Shown here piece by piece: positions 8,218 through 16,775 of a DNA stretch of 64,000 nucleotides. The notes under the pieces were generated by a model that did not search any database, was not told the origin of the DNA, and worked only from the letters and a program-made list of their open reading frames with translations. Each line of letters begins with the position of its first letter. The stretch's first letter is position 1. Source of the stretch: Thiotrichales bacterium (GTDB taxonomy: Bacteria > Pseudomonadota > Gammaproteobacteria > Beggiatoales > Beggiatoaceae). The translations under genes were made by a program, and so were the position numbers. The DNA is taken from the NCBI GenBank assembly GCA_016745035.1, contig JADGDE010000006.1, positions 62,001 to 126,000 on the forward strand, in the 5' to 3' direction.

Positions 8218-10224
8218 TTAAGCTAAATCCCCCAAATATTCCGTATCCACCTGCCCTTCATAAACCACCTGCTGAGGCGCTTCTCGTTTCTCCGCTGCGG
8301 GGGCTTCTTGTGCCTTATTGGCTATTTGAGGTTGTCGTATCGGCGCTTTCATGCTTTTAAGCCGCGATTTAAGCTTTTTAGCATCAAAAAGGAAAAGCTG
8401 CATCATTAGGCAATCGAGATAATGGTTTTCATAATTTTTTACCCAGACATCCTTGCCACTTTGGCGCTTGCGCTCCTCGGATGTGATTTGTTTTAAAAAC
8501 TCATCTTCGACATTTTCAGGCAAATACAACTTGCGGTCTTTCTCTGGGGTTTCGATGCCACGGTCAAACCATGCGTATAAATCCTGTTTGAAGGCATCGG
8601 TGTTCACCGTGTATAAACCCACACCCGCCTTATAGATTTTGCCATCATGATTCACATCCACCATGTTATACGTCCACAGCTTATCCATCGGACGCGGTGA
8701 GCCTTTTATTAATAACACTTTTGAGCGATTACGCCGCCCGAATTGATAAATGATGTTGAGGTTTTTAGAAATGGGCTTGGCATCTTTCTGTTTGTCATAA
8801 TCGGCACTGGGGTTATAGGAGGCATCGACAACAATATGGGAAATAGGTAAATCATCATAGCGAACTAGCATCATCTCCTCTAAGTCTTCCCAGACCTCTT
8901 CTTGGCGTGAATCGCCGATGATTTCACCATAATCACAAATATATAAATCTGGTTTTTTCTTCATTGCCCAACCACAAAGCACGTAGACCAAGCGGTTTTT
9001 CTGCACATCGACAGTGAGGGTGAGAATTTTAATGGCGGTGGGGATGTCGGTTTGTTCATGGTGTCCGCGCAAACGCTTGAGTTGCTGCCACATCGGCGCA
9101 ATACCGGCGACATAATACAGCTCGCCAAACTCGGTATTTAAAACACTTTGTATCTCGCCCACTTTGCCAGATTGTTTGGAACGATGCAGACTGGCTGCAC
9201 GCTGTCCCCATGTGACAAAATCAGAACAAAGCCCATTTACAAAAGCTGAATAGATATTATTCTCTGCGACTTCACCGCAAACGTTGCCATCCTCTACCCA
9301 TTGCCCGGGAGCTATCATCCGCCCCAGCTCGGTTGTGAGCTGGTGTTGATGTCTTTGGTCAATAAAAGCGCCACAATGCGGGCAACGCAAGCCGGTTTCT
9401 TTCTCAATTTGACTGGTTGTCCAGTTTTCATCAAACACCAGCAATTTTGATTTAGGCGTGAAATAAGTCTGGCATTCAGGACAGGGAATCATAAACTCAT
9501 GACAAGTGCCATCTTGCCATAAACGCCAGCCCAAAGACTCCAACATAGTGGAGCGTTCCCAATGAATAAGCCCAGTATCGGGATGGGTGTATTCACCGAC
9601 TCGCCCCGTGGTAACGGTAGTTGTACCGACTTGGGTAAAATCAGGATAAGTGATGCCCCGTACCTTGGTTAAATGCCAAGGCGAGCCTTCCCCGGGAATA
9701 TCTTTTAAGCGGTCGATTTCATCAAATAACACCAGCGCTGCGGGATGACTGGAAACTTGAGTGGCAGAGCCGCCCCAACCGATGCCAAGACGCACCCCAC
9801 CGATAAACATTTCCAGCGTGGTATTGCCTTTTTTATCCAGTGCATCGGTTAAACCTTTGCTGTTTTTGAACATTTTTGCCAAACGGTCTTTGGCGATAGA
9901 ACGGGCTGAAATTTCGGTGGGCATATAGAGGATAGCCGGCGCGGGATTATCCATCATCCGATGTCCTAAGACATTGAGCAAAATACCATCGGTTTTGCCT
10001 GATTGAGAACCGGTGATGGAAATAACGGTACTGTAGTGGTAATCACTAACAGCATCCGTGATAGGAACAATCCAAGGCGTGCGAGCGCTGCGGTATTTGC
10101 CCGGTTCCGCCGTGCCTTTGGGCAAGACACGTTCAGCTTCCGCCCACTGCCACGCGCTCCGGTTCGGCGGCGGTCTCATTACCTCCGCCGCTTTCCTTAG
10201 CATTAATATAATCTTCAAGTCCAT
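8218..10224 (-). CDS. Terminase large subunit (lambda gpA family)
   Basis: The 668-residue protein carries a Walker A-like GSQSGKT near residue 75, a Walker B-like ALVLFDEID, two Cys pairs around residues 250-290 (CPECQTYF, CPHCGAF) typical of GpA zinc sites, and a C-terminal RNase H-like nuclease part (VDVQKNRLVYVLCGW, VVDASYNPSADYD). It cuts concatemers and pumps DNA into the prohead through the portal. It overlaps the small subunit by 92 bases from the first ATG; internal ATGs at 10203 and 10179 would reduce this. The C-terminal acidic tail is normal for the family. Confidence 0.85.
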   Translation of the reverse strand: MDLKIILMLRKAAEVMRPPPNRSAWQWAEAERVLPKGTAEPGKYRSARTPWIVPITDAVSDYHYSTVISITGSQSGKTDGILLNVLGHRMMDNPAPAILYMPTEISARSIAKDRLAKMFKNSKGLTDALDKKGNTTLEMFIGGVRLGIGWGGSATQVSSHPAALVLFDEIDRLKDIPGEGSPWHLTKVRGITYPDFTQVGTTTVTTGRVGEYTHPDTGLIHWERSTMLESLGWRLWQDGTCHEFMIPCPECQTYFTPKSKLLVFDENWTTSQIEKETGLRCPHCGAFIDQRHQHQLTTELGRMIAPGQWVEDGNVCGEVAENNIYSAFVNGLCSDFVTWGQRAASLHRSKQSGKVGEIQSVLNTEFGELYYVAGIAPMWQQLKRLRGHHEQTDIPTAIKILTLTVDVQKNRLVYVLCGWAMKKKPDLYICDYGEIIGDSRQEEVWEDLEEMMLVRYDDLPISHIVVDASYNPSADYDKQKDAKPISKNLNIIYQFGRRNRSKVLLIKGSPRPMDKLWTYNMVDVNHDGKIYKAGVGLYTVNTDAFKQDLYAWFDRGIETPEKDRKLYLPENVEDEFLKQITSEERKRQSGKDVWVKNYENHYLDCLMMQLFLFDAKKLKSRLKSMKAPIRQPQIANKAQEAPAAEKREAPQQVVYEGQVDTEYLGDLA

Positions 10225-10702
10225 TTGTAACCGATAAGCGCATTTCCCGCGCTTCTTCTCTTAGTAGAGCATATACTTTTTGTTTATCTTCACCCGTTAA
10301 ACCGACAATGGTACTGGCAAAGCGCCCCGGAATCGCGTCAATATGTGAAGCGAGCAGGGCAATGGTTTCAATAAACATTTGCTCCACTTCGTTCTTATTA
10401 AGCACGGTTCCTTCTTCTAGCGCATCTTTACGCTCGGCCATGTTGGCCTTTGCCGCATCAAGGCGCTTTTGTGGGTCTTTAAACTTGCCATCTTTGCCAA
10501 CACCGTCCTCATCTTCCTTGATAAATTCGATATAGCCTTTGGCACTGGCAAACAAATCATACACCCCTCTTGAGGGAGAGACGATAACGGGATTGCCGTT
10601 TTTGGTCATGCGATTTTTAAGTTTTTGGACTTGGCGTTCACCGATGCCGAGCATATCAGCAAGATCGGCGACACCACCCAGCCCATCATTTGGATAATTC
10701 AT
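10133..10702 (-). CDS. Terminase small subunit (Nu1-like)
   Basis: This 189-residue protein has an N-terminal helix-turn-helix (GVADLADMLGIGERQVQKLKN) followed by a helical region (KDPQKRLDAAKANMAERKDAL) and an assembly domain ending in acidic and Gly-rich residues. This matches Nu1-type small terminases, which recognise the packaging site and stimulate the large subunit encoded immediately downstream. It overlaps the gpZ-like gene by 17 bases and TerL by up to 92 bases. Confidence 0.75.
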   Translation of the reverse strand: MNYPNDGLGGVADLADMLGIGERQVQKLKNRMTKNGNPVIVSPSRGVYDLFASAKGYIEFIKEDEDGVGKDGKFKDPQKRLDAAKANMAERKDALEEGTVLNKNEVEQMFIETIALLASHIDAIPGRFASTIVGLTGEDKQKVYALLREEAREMRLSVTNGLEDYINAKESGGGNETAAEPERVAVGGS

Positions 10703-11297
10703 ATTTTAACTGGGAAAAATACAGCCGCTCAAAGGTTTTATCGGCAAAGGCTTGGGTAGCTTGTAGATTATCCGCCCCGACATCCTCAATTGATGTTGAG
10801 CGGAGTTCTTTAATCGGGTAGCGTTCCTTACTCAGGCGAATAAACACCCCGCGATGATAGCCATTACCCCCCGAAAATTGCCGTTCTCGGTTAGTTTGGT
10901 CTGGTCTACCGCCTAAAACACCGGCATAAAAGGCGCTTTTGATCAGTCTTGGCGCACCTTTGCGTTTGATTTTTACCCGTACCCCGCGTGCGTTTTGAAC
11001 TGCCCCAAAGGCTGTCAAAGGCAAAGAACGCTTTTTAGCATGGCTTTTAACCCCTAAGCCCGCCTTGCTGGAATCAATCACCACCAAGCCGCCGGAACGA
11101 TTGCCACCAGCCGTGGTATAGGTGGCTTTTTTGATGGTGTTTGCAGGCAAGTTGAGTTCTTTATGGATGTTTTTGACCCAAAAAGTGCGGGTTTGTGCCA
11201 AGGTTTTTTTGACAGCGCGATGCTCAGCACGGGTCATTTTCTCGGCAATGTTGTCAAGGTTTTTAGCTTCTATAGTGATGTTGATCAAGTTTGACAT
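10686..11297 (-). CDS. Minor tail protein Z-like
   Basis: The 203-residue product begins with a helical segment and has a strongly basic centre (KSHAKKRSLPLTAFGAVQ, RVKIKRKGAPRLIKSAF) followed by the RERQFSGGNGYHRGVFIRL segment. This pattern fits prophage minor tail protein Z (PF06763-type) proteins. In lambda, gpZ acts near the tail terminus during head-tail joining. Here it lies upstream of terminase rather than among tail genes, so the role could differ. No signal or membrane segment is present. Confidence 0.5.
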   Translation of the reverse strand: MSNLINITIEAKNLDNIAEKMTRAEHRAVKKTLAQTRTFWVKNIHKELNLPANTIKKATYTTAGGNRSGGLVVIDSSKAGLGVKSHAKKRSLPLTAFGAVQNARGVRVKIKRKGAPRLIKSAFYAGVLGGRPDQTNRERQFSGGNGYHRGVFIRLSKERYPIKELRSTSIEDVGADNLQATQAFADKTFERLYFSQLKYELSK

Positions 11298-11318
11298 TAT
11301 GATTTTTCATTTAAGCTT

Positions 11319-12053
11319 TCATGCTAATATTTTTAGGTGATTTTTTAAGTTATCGTTAGATAATCCTAAAAATTGACGCATATAGATCCAGATAGTAAGC
11401 ATTAGTGCTTGATTACGAACCATCGTTTCACTTAATAAAGGGTTTATTTCAGATAAAGCTAAGGTACAAGTATTCATTTTTTCATAAAAATCTTGCTGAT
11501 TAATATCATCAATAAATGCTTTCCATTTTTTCTTAGGCCATTTTTTTGTAGACCAATCATTATTTGAGTCAGTAAATTGCTCTAGTTTGATTTTTATCAC
11601 TTTGTTAATCAGAGTATCGGGCATATCTATATTTTTATGCCCAGATAATAATACTGGTGCACAGGAAATAAACTCCTCTTTATCGTAGCCATATTTTTCT
11701 GTTTTACTGGTGTAAGCGTAGTTCATGAACACACGTAAATGACCGAAATAGTTCTCTCCAATACTGAATACATCATCTACAGCGATTGGTTTAAAACTAT
11801 TATTGCCCAAGCGCCTAATAGCAAAGGGTGTAAATAAATTACCAGAAATATTCGTTAATAAATCAGCTTTAGAAAAACTATCAATTAAGCTTGATTTTCC
11901 TGTTCCAGAGTCCCCTTCTATAATCAAATGCGGATAAAATCCACTCAATTTTTTAAACTCAGTACCCAACACCCAAATCATCATCATTAATCCTGAATTG
12001 TTTGGTTGTGAATTTTTATAAAATTCTACTGTGTTAATGGCTTTTTTGTTCAT
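11319..12053 (-). CDS. Small P-loop ATPase paralogous to the primase-helicase C-terminus
   Basis: This 244-residue protein has Walker A EGDSGTGKSS near residue 50 and a Walker B-like PIAVDDVF near residue 92. Its N-terminal half parallels the helicase part of the 981-residue protein encoded just upstream: NNSGLMMMIWVLG..GFYPHLIIEGD here and NNSALIMLTWTLC..GFYPHLMIGAD there. It lacks the primase and Toprim domains. A partial gene duplication that became a stand-alone ATPase or regulator is the simplest reading. Its codon use looks more AT-rich than its neighbours. It starts within the zinc-ribbon gene (20-base overlap). Confidence 0.65.
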   Translation of the reverse strand: MNKKAINTVEFYKNSQPNNSGLMMMIWVLGTEFKKLSGFYPHLIIEGDSGTGKSSLIDSFSKADLLTNISGNLFTPFAIRRLGNNSFKPIAVDDVFSIGENYFGHLRVFMNYAYTSKTEKYGYDKEEFISCAPVLLSGHKNIDMPDTLINKVIKIKLEQFTDSNNDWSTKKWPKKKWKAFIDDINQQDFYEKMNTCTLALSEINPLLSETMVRNQALMLTIWIYMRQFLGLSNDNLKNHLKILA

Positions 12054-12267
12054 GGTTTGATTCCTTGTTACAGTTTTCGCACGGGATACCGCGCTTTGCT
12101 TCAGTTAGTGAAAAATCGTAATCTATCCAACCACTTTCCCAGCCACATTGGGGGCATTCAAAGCAGATACTGTCTACGCCTGCGTCAGCAACATGAGCCA
12201 TGACTCGTGGCTTTTGTCGAGGGGGTTTTTCCCATGCTGTACCAGTAAACAAATCAGGTTTAGGCAT
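12034..12267 (-). CDS. Small zinc-ribbon protein
   Basis: The 77-residue product has two Cys pairs, CFECPQCGW and PCENCNKE, spaced as a zinc ribbon, and a short polar N-terminus. Such proteins in phage replication modules usually bind DNA or a partner protein, but no function is assigned. It sits 2 bases after the primase-helicase gene and overlaps the small ATPase gene, so the three are probably co-expressed. Confidence 0.6.
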   Translation of the reverse strand: MPKPDLFTGTAWEKPPRQKPRVMAHVADAGVDSICFECPQCGWESGWIDYDFSLTEAKRGIPCENCNKESNHEQKSH

Positions 12268-12269
12268 GA

Positions 12270-15215
12270 TTATTCCTCATAAATCCGATTCAAATACGCA
12301 TCCGCTTCATAATCAACCCCCGGCACGGTTAAGCCATAATTCAGCAGCTTATAAGCGGGCATGGCAACGAAGTTATGCACCCTTTTTCGTCCATCGCCCT
12401 CACCGATATACGGATGGACAATGCGTGGCTCTCCATTGCCTTTTCTCAGCAACATTTCCTTATTATGAAGCTGGATTTTGAGTGCATTTTTAGAGGTAAT
12501 CGGCAAGCTTTGGCGAAATTCGCGCAGGTCTGGGGTATTATTAAAATAGTCCATCACCTCTGAGAGTTTGATCACAAAACACTGGTGCTTATGGTCGTTC
12601 TCACCCTCGGCAAATTCATCAATCGTGTGTTTATGTGGGTATTTGCCCGCATCAATATCCGTGAGTAGTTTTTCTATCACTTTCACCCACGGCTCACGGT
12701 CAGCATCGGTGCTGGCGATATGCCCGTTCATTTCTCGAATAATGCTCTCTTCCACGCCCCATGCTTCCCGCATAATACCCGCGAAATCGGCAACATAACG
12801 CCATGCCAGTAGCAGCAAAGTATAGTTTTTGAGCATCCGTTCACTGGTGGCATCGGAGGTCGAGGACTTAGACTGGCAAAACTGGGCCGCTTCTTTGTAA
12901 GCCTGTTTGAATTGGTCACGGCTGATATGGGCGAGGTATTCCATCCATTCTTTAAGTGGCCACTGAGGCACAGCAGCGGCATCAAACAAACGCCCACGGG
13001 CTTTCATGGGGAAAGTGACTTTAACGGTTTTTGATAACACATTATCCAAGCCGCCGATGTCTTCTGAGCCAATCAAGGCAGGGGAAAAGGTGAGGTATTG
13101 CAAGGCATCTGCCCCTGCCACCGTTTCGTTTTTGGTGTAGGTGTTTTGCATGTGAGAAACCACCTCGATACGCTTGGCTGGCGATGCGTTACTGAACTCA
13201 TCGAGGGCAACGGGGAATGATGAACCACTGGAGATAACGCGGAGGCGATAGGGGTTCATTTCGTTAATGGCAAACTTCTTTAACGGGCAAGTTTTACCAA
13301 TCATTTCGATAATGGTCGATTTGCCCGAGCCTTTATCCGCACCAATCATCAAGTGGGGATAAAAACCGGTAAATAGTTTGAAGTGGCTACACAAGGTCCA
13401 GGTCAGCATGATAAGCGCTGAATTGTTGTTGTATAGGTCTTTGTATTTTTCTAAAATCTTCGCACAGTCTTGACGATTGCCAGCGTTAAAAACCAGATTG
13501 CCATAAGCCCCGCATTGCTTATTGGCATCGACAAAAAACGTACTGTTTTTGTCATTGGCAACCAGTTTGCCATCGAGCCAAGCTAAGCCGACAATATTGG
13601 CAACGCGAATGGTGTTGGCTTGCGCGGTTGATTCGAGGATGGTTAAGGCACGTTTAAAAAAATTAGCATTGAGTACCGCACCGAAGTTTTTTTCCCATGC
13701 TTTGAGGTCATGAATCCCTGTGGCAAGCACCTTTTCTATTAGTTCGGTGGGCGAAGTTCGGCTTTGAACTTGGGCGGCGTATATGTCCGTGGTCATATTA
13801 TCGGGCATACCGGTACTGGCACTGGAATAGCTCACGACTTTAACTTTTTTCATGCCAGCAATACGAAAACCGCAAACATCCATATCGACAATATCGGTGA
13901 TTTCATCGCCGGTGTCTTTGTCTTTTGATTTGACCTCTTTTTGAAATATCGTGTGTTCAGGGTGAACGCGGTATTTTTTATAGGCTTTATAGTCGATAAA
14001 AGGCAGGTGTAAGCGTTGCGCCAATACGCCTTTTTTGTAGTAAACCCCTTGTATTAGCCCGCGCTGACGGTTTTCTAGGGCTGTTTTTAGGCTTTTTTTG
14101 CCATGCCAAAGCAGAATATCGTTAATATCAACGCCATAATTGGTGAGAATATTACGGATTTTGCTGCGATATTGGGCTTTTGCCTCTTCATCTTCTAGTA
14201 ATTTGGTGTATTCAATTCGCCGTTTTTCATTTTCCTTGATATAAGCATCAATATGATCATCGACAATACCCTTGTGATGCCATTTATCCTGATCTAACAA
14301 AAGGGATATTAGACCTTGGTTGCTGAGTAGTTCGTAAAGCTTCCATCCGGCTTCTTGCCCGGGGAACTTGCCTTGATTGCCGGGGCGATCTTTATCAAAG
14401 GCAATAATGATTTGCTTGCCTGCAAACTGTTGCCAATTGATGTAATCAATATTGGTTGTGCCAAGAGTTGCTATGGCAGCCGCATAGGGCAAGTGACAAG
14501 ACTCAATAGACAAGGCATTAATCACCGATTCAACGACATAAACCACCTTTGCTGAGCGTAATTTATAAGGGTCTATTGTCCAATAAAGTCCTTGCTTATC
14601 GCCTTGGCACTGGGTTTTGATACCGCCGTTATCTTTCGGGATCAAATAACGCATATCAACAGCGATGGTTTTGTGTTGATTTTTGACTATGAACACCAAC
14701 GAATTGCCCCCATAGCCTGCTTGGCCAGGGCTTTTTGCTGGGGCGGTATAATCGCTAAAACCTAGCACAGCTTTTTGGATGCCATGCTTGATAACCCCTA
14801 AATCTATTTTACGTTTTTGCGTCAGATAATCGAGAAAGGGCTGGGATATAGCCTCATTTCTAGCATTTTGTAAGGCTTTTTGCGCTATATAATCAACTAA
14901 GGTTTTCTCTTGTTTTTGAAATGATTTTTTTTCTGCTTGGATATTGTAATGTGTGGCAATGATACGAACCGCTTCCCCGACATCAACCCTGTTGACATAA
15001 GCGACCAAATTAATTTGATCACCACTCTCCCCAGTACTGAAATCGTGGAAAATATTTTTAGACGGGCTTAATGACAATGATGGTGTATTTTCATTGCCAT
15101 GAGGCCCATGGAAAAGAATGTCTTTACCGTTTTTTGCTGTGCCTAAACCTTTATTAAGCCTTAGCAGGTTTTCTGCTATGTCAACAATAGGGATTTGCTT
15201 AATTTGGCTTATCAT
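12270..15215 (-). CDS. Phage Toprim primase-helicase
   Basis: This 981-residue replication protein has three parts. Residues about 25-90 resemble a CHC2-type primase finger (ENTPSLSLSP..IFHDFSTGESGDQINLV), but the zinc-binding cysteines are absent. Residues about 215-290 are a Toprim domain with a conserved Glu (YVVESVINALS) and the acidic AFDKDRPG motif. Residues about 600-800 hold a P-loop helicase with Walker A GADKGSGKST near 630 and a Walker B-like ALDEF. It would prime and unwind DNA for phage replication. It overlaps the small gene upstream by 4 bases. Confidence 0.8.
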   Translation of the reverse strand: MISQIKQIPIVDIAENLLRLNKGLGTAKNGKDILFHGPHGNENTPSLSLSPSKNIFHDFSTGESGDQINLVAYVNRVDVGEAVRIIATHYNIQAEKKSFQKQEKTLVDYIAQKALQNARNEAISQPFLDYLTQKRKIDLGVIKHGIQKAVLGFSDYTAPAKSPGQAGYGGNSLVFIVKNQHKTIAVDMRYLIPKDNGGIKTQCQGDKQGLYWTIDPYKLRSAKVVYVVESVINALSIESCHLPYAAAIATLGTTNIDYINWQQFAGKQIIIAFDKDRPGNQGKFPGQEAGWKLYELLSNQGLISLLLDQDKWHHKGIVDDHIDAYIKENEKRRIEYTKLLEDEEAKAQYRSKIRNILTNYGVDINDILLWHGKKSLKTALENRQRGLIQGVYYKKGVLAQRLHLPFIDYKAYKKYRVHPEHTIFQKEVKSKDKDTGDEITDIVDMDVCGFRIAGMKKVKVVSYSSASTGMPDNMTTDIYAAQVQSRTSPTELIEKVLATGIHDLKAWEKNFGAVLNANFFKRALTILESTAQANTIRVANIVGLAWLDGKLVANDKNSTFFVDANKQCGAYGNLVFNAGNRQDCAKILEKYKDLYNNNSALIMLTWTLCSHFKLFTGFYPHLMIGADKGSGKSTIIEMIGKTCPLKKFAINEMNPYRLRVISSGSSFPVALDEFSNASPAKRIEVVSHMQNTYTKNETVAGADALQYLTFSPALIGSEDIGGLDNVLSKTVKVTFPMKARGRLFDAAAVPQWPLKEWMEYLAHISRDQFKQAYKEAAQFCQSKSSTSDATSERMLKNYTLLLLAWRYVADFAGIMREAWGVEESIIREMNGHIASTDADREPWVKVIEKLLTDIDAGKYPHKHTIDEFAEGENDHKHQCFVIKLSEVMDYFNNTPDLREFRQSLPITSKNALKIQLHNKEMLLRKGNGEPRIVHPYIGEGDGRKRVHNFVAMPAYKLLNYGLTVPGVDYEADAYLNRIYEE

Positions 15216-15367
15216 TTTTTAGCATCAGGCGGTGGTTTGGGTATATCTGGTAAACACTGACTAGGCACATAAACGCATTCAGGGCCTACGATGATTCTAT
15301 CGGCTCTATCCGCTGCACTGGCTGTCAACGAGATAAAGCACAGGACTAGCGACAAATTAAAGCGCAT
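15212..15367 (-). CDS. Small secreted protein candidate
   Basis: Starting at the ATG at 15367 the product is 51 residues with a clean signal peptide (MRFNLSLVLCFISLTASA) and a short mature part containing two Cys and a Pro-rich end. The same frame can start at 15427, which would bury the signal sequence, so I prefer the inner ATG although no strong ribosome-binding site precedes it. Its tail overlaps the primase-helicase start by 4 bases. It may be a small periplasmic accessory protein; no family is recognised. Confidence 0.4.
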   Translation of the reverse strand: MRFNLSLVLCFISLTASAADRADRIIVGPECVYVPSQCLPDIPKPPPDAKK

Positions 15368-15608
15368 TGAGCAAACAAAACTTTGATTGCTTGAGTTTTC
15401 GGGCTGTTGTTTTAAACAACTGAGCATCCCAGCCCTTATTTAAAAAATGTTTTTCCAAAATCATTCGCGCTAAAGTGCCACCACGCACACCTAAGCTTTT
15501 AGCATAATTTTCAAACTCGGCTCTAAACTCAGGCTTTAACAAAGGCTGAACGGGGCTACTATTGCCATTTAAGGGTAAATCTTCAGGGGTTTTCGCTTCA
15601 GTAGACAT
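15357..15608 (-). CDS. Small hypothetical phage early protein
   Basis: The 83-residue product has an acidic disordered N-terminus followed by helices (PEFRAEFENYAKSLGV, GGTLARMILEKHFLNKGW), a shape like small ribbon-helix-helix or adaptor proteins, but no clear motif. It overlaps the upstream HTH-type gene by 11 bases and the small secreted protein by 11 bases. It is probably an early regulatory or accessory protein in the prophage leftward early operon; function unknown. Confidence 0.45.
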   Translation of the reverse strand: MSTEAKTPEDLPLNGNSSPVQPLLKPEFRAEFENYAKSLGVRGGTLARMILEKHFLNKGWDAQLFKTTARKLKQSKFCLLNAL

Positions 15609-15927
15609 GAGGTCGTACCTTCTCTAGTTGTGGAAAGATAGGTTTGCACAGAGTTGTTTCTATGCGAGAGAGAATCAAGAGGCTTTGTTTTCCTCTTATA
15701 TTTGAACCGGTTAGTGCAGAACGAACCACACTAGAGACGGTTCGATTGGAAACCTTTTTTTCTAAAATACAGCCGACATCTTCAGCAATAGAATTGTAGC
15801 TCTCACCTTGCACAGTTAAGGCGGCAATCACATCATTTGATTGCCACCCATCACTTTTTGTTTGCTTTGCTTGATTTTGTCTATTCATCTGCTGTAATGT
15901 TGGTACATTATTGTGTGTTAATTTCAC
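15598..15927 (-). CDS. HTH-like phage early regulator candidate
   Basis: This 109-residue basic protein contains SNDVIAALTVQGESYNSIAEDVGCIL, which reads as a helix-turn-helix, followed by NRTVSSVVRSAL as a recognition-type helix. It is the first leftward gene after the operator region and is divergent from the repressor gene at 16,017, the place where Cro, Cox or Apl-type early regulators are encoded. DNA-binding at the boxes between the genes is a reasonable inference, not demonstrated. Confidence 0.5.
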   Translation of the reverse strand: MKLTHNNVPTLQQMNRQNQAKQTKSDGWQSNDVIAALTVQGESYNSIAEDVGCILEKKVSNRTVSSVVRSALTGSNIRGKQSLLILSRIETTLCKPIFPQLEKVRPHVY

Positions 15928-16016
15928 ATATTTTAGACTATTCTAATAGATAAGCATATCAAATTCAATAAATATAAAACATATAGATATGCTTTAACTA
16001 TCGAGGCGAAACTGAA
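15928..16016. promoter_or_regulatory. Divergent early promoter/operator region
   Basis: The 89 bases between the divergent regulators contain TTCTAATAGA (15941-15950), GCATATCAAATT (15954-15965) and GATATGC (15986-15992), the last two forming an inverted pair. The same boxes lie at 8,057-8,100. This is the natural site for the repressor and its antagonist to compete. Confidence 0.55.
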
Positions 16017-16556
16017 ATGGCAAAGAGCATCAAAGATAACGACTTGAAATTAAGAAAGAATATGGGTAATCGCCTCAAAGGAGCGATTGCTAATAGAGGA
16101 GACCTTACATATCAAAAACTAGCCAGCCATCACAACGATATGTTTGGTACAAAAGCAACTCGACAAACCATCCAGAACTTTGTTGAAGGACATAGAAGAC
16201 CCCCGATCAGCTTCTTATACATCTTTCGCCTCAATGGTCTGAACGTAAACTGGATTATTGATGGGGAAAATGTCCAAAAAGACGAGGGGCTGAGCTATGA
16301 ACACAAATACACAGTGAAGCTACATGACTTAGGCTTAAAGCATATTGTAGATACACTGATTGTCTTTGCTGAGCAAAATAAAGCACTAAGCGAAAACAAC
16401 GAAGAACTGGAAACACTCAAACTGGAAAATCAGGCATTAAAAGCCAAGCATGTCAGCACAGAAGTGCTAGAAGAGGAAAACAGAGTCCTCAAAGAAGAGA
16501 ATGAAAAACTAAAGGCGAGCATTGCAAAAATGAAAGAAGCCTTCAGTTCGTTTTAA
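16017..16556 (+). CDS. Phage repressor-like HTH protein with coiled-coil C-terminus
   Basis: The 179-residue product has an N-terminal XRE-like DNA-binding domain (residues about 10-80, with LTYQKLASHHNDMFG..ATRQTIQNFVEG as helix-turn-helix and a GLNVNWIIDGE segment typical of phage repressors). A long Glu/Lys/Leu heptad coiled coil follows at about 115-175 in place of a LexA-type peptidase. The coiled coil probably drives dimerisation. There is no catalytic Ser/Lys dyad, so induction would not be by RecA-stimulated self-cleavage. It faces away from the leftward early genes across a small operator region. Confidence 0.65.
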   Translation: MAKSIKDNDLKLRKNMGNRLKGAIANRGDLTYQKLASHHNDMFGTKATRQTIQNFVEGHRRPPISFLYIFRLNGLNVNWIIDGENVQKDEGLSYEHKYTVKLHDLGLKHIVDTLIVFAEQNKALSENNEELETLKLENQALKAKHVSTEVLEEENRVLKEENEKLKASIAKMKEAFSSF

Positions 16557-16563
16557 TCCCCCA

Positions 16564-16640
16564 GAGTTCGGTAACGCAAAAATGAAAACATTACAAAACA
16601 ATAGGTTAAAATACAAACCGAACCGAACTCCGTTTTTTTT
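16564..16640 (+). terminator. Terminator-like inverted repeat with T-tract after repressor
   Basis: GAGTTCGGT (16564-16572) and ACCGAACTC (16622-16630) are complementary and are followed by CG and eight T. The 49-base loop is long for an intrinsic terminator, so confidence is modest. A second hairpin, GCGACTCC (16662-16669) with GGAGTCGC (16686-16693), follows. Confidence 0.4.
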
Positions 16641-16731
16641 CTGAAAAATTTTGGACAGCGAGCGACTCCGCGACCCGTTGGGGTAGGAGTCGCCACAGTA
16701 CCTTTAAACAACGGCTTATAGGCTTTGGATA

Positions 16732-16758
16732 AGTATAGGATAAGCACGGGCAGTTAAA
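16732..16758 (+). repeat. 27-bp direct repeat, left copy (possible att)
   Basis: A 27-base stretch containing TAGGATAAGCACGGGC recurs with two mismatches at 43,518-43,544 in the same orientation. The two copies bracket the Cmr operon, Cas6-RT, arrays 1 and 2 and the plasmid-like module (26.8 kb). A run of ten C follows at 16,760-16,769. Direct repeats of this kind can mark an insertion, but excision has not been shown. Confidence 0.45.
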
Positions 16759-16775
16759 GCCCCCCCCCCTTATTA

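Noticed and set aside
16760-16769. Run of ten C as a biological signal
   Set aside because: It may be a homopolymer sequencing artefact and lies outside genes; noted only as a landmark.
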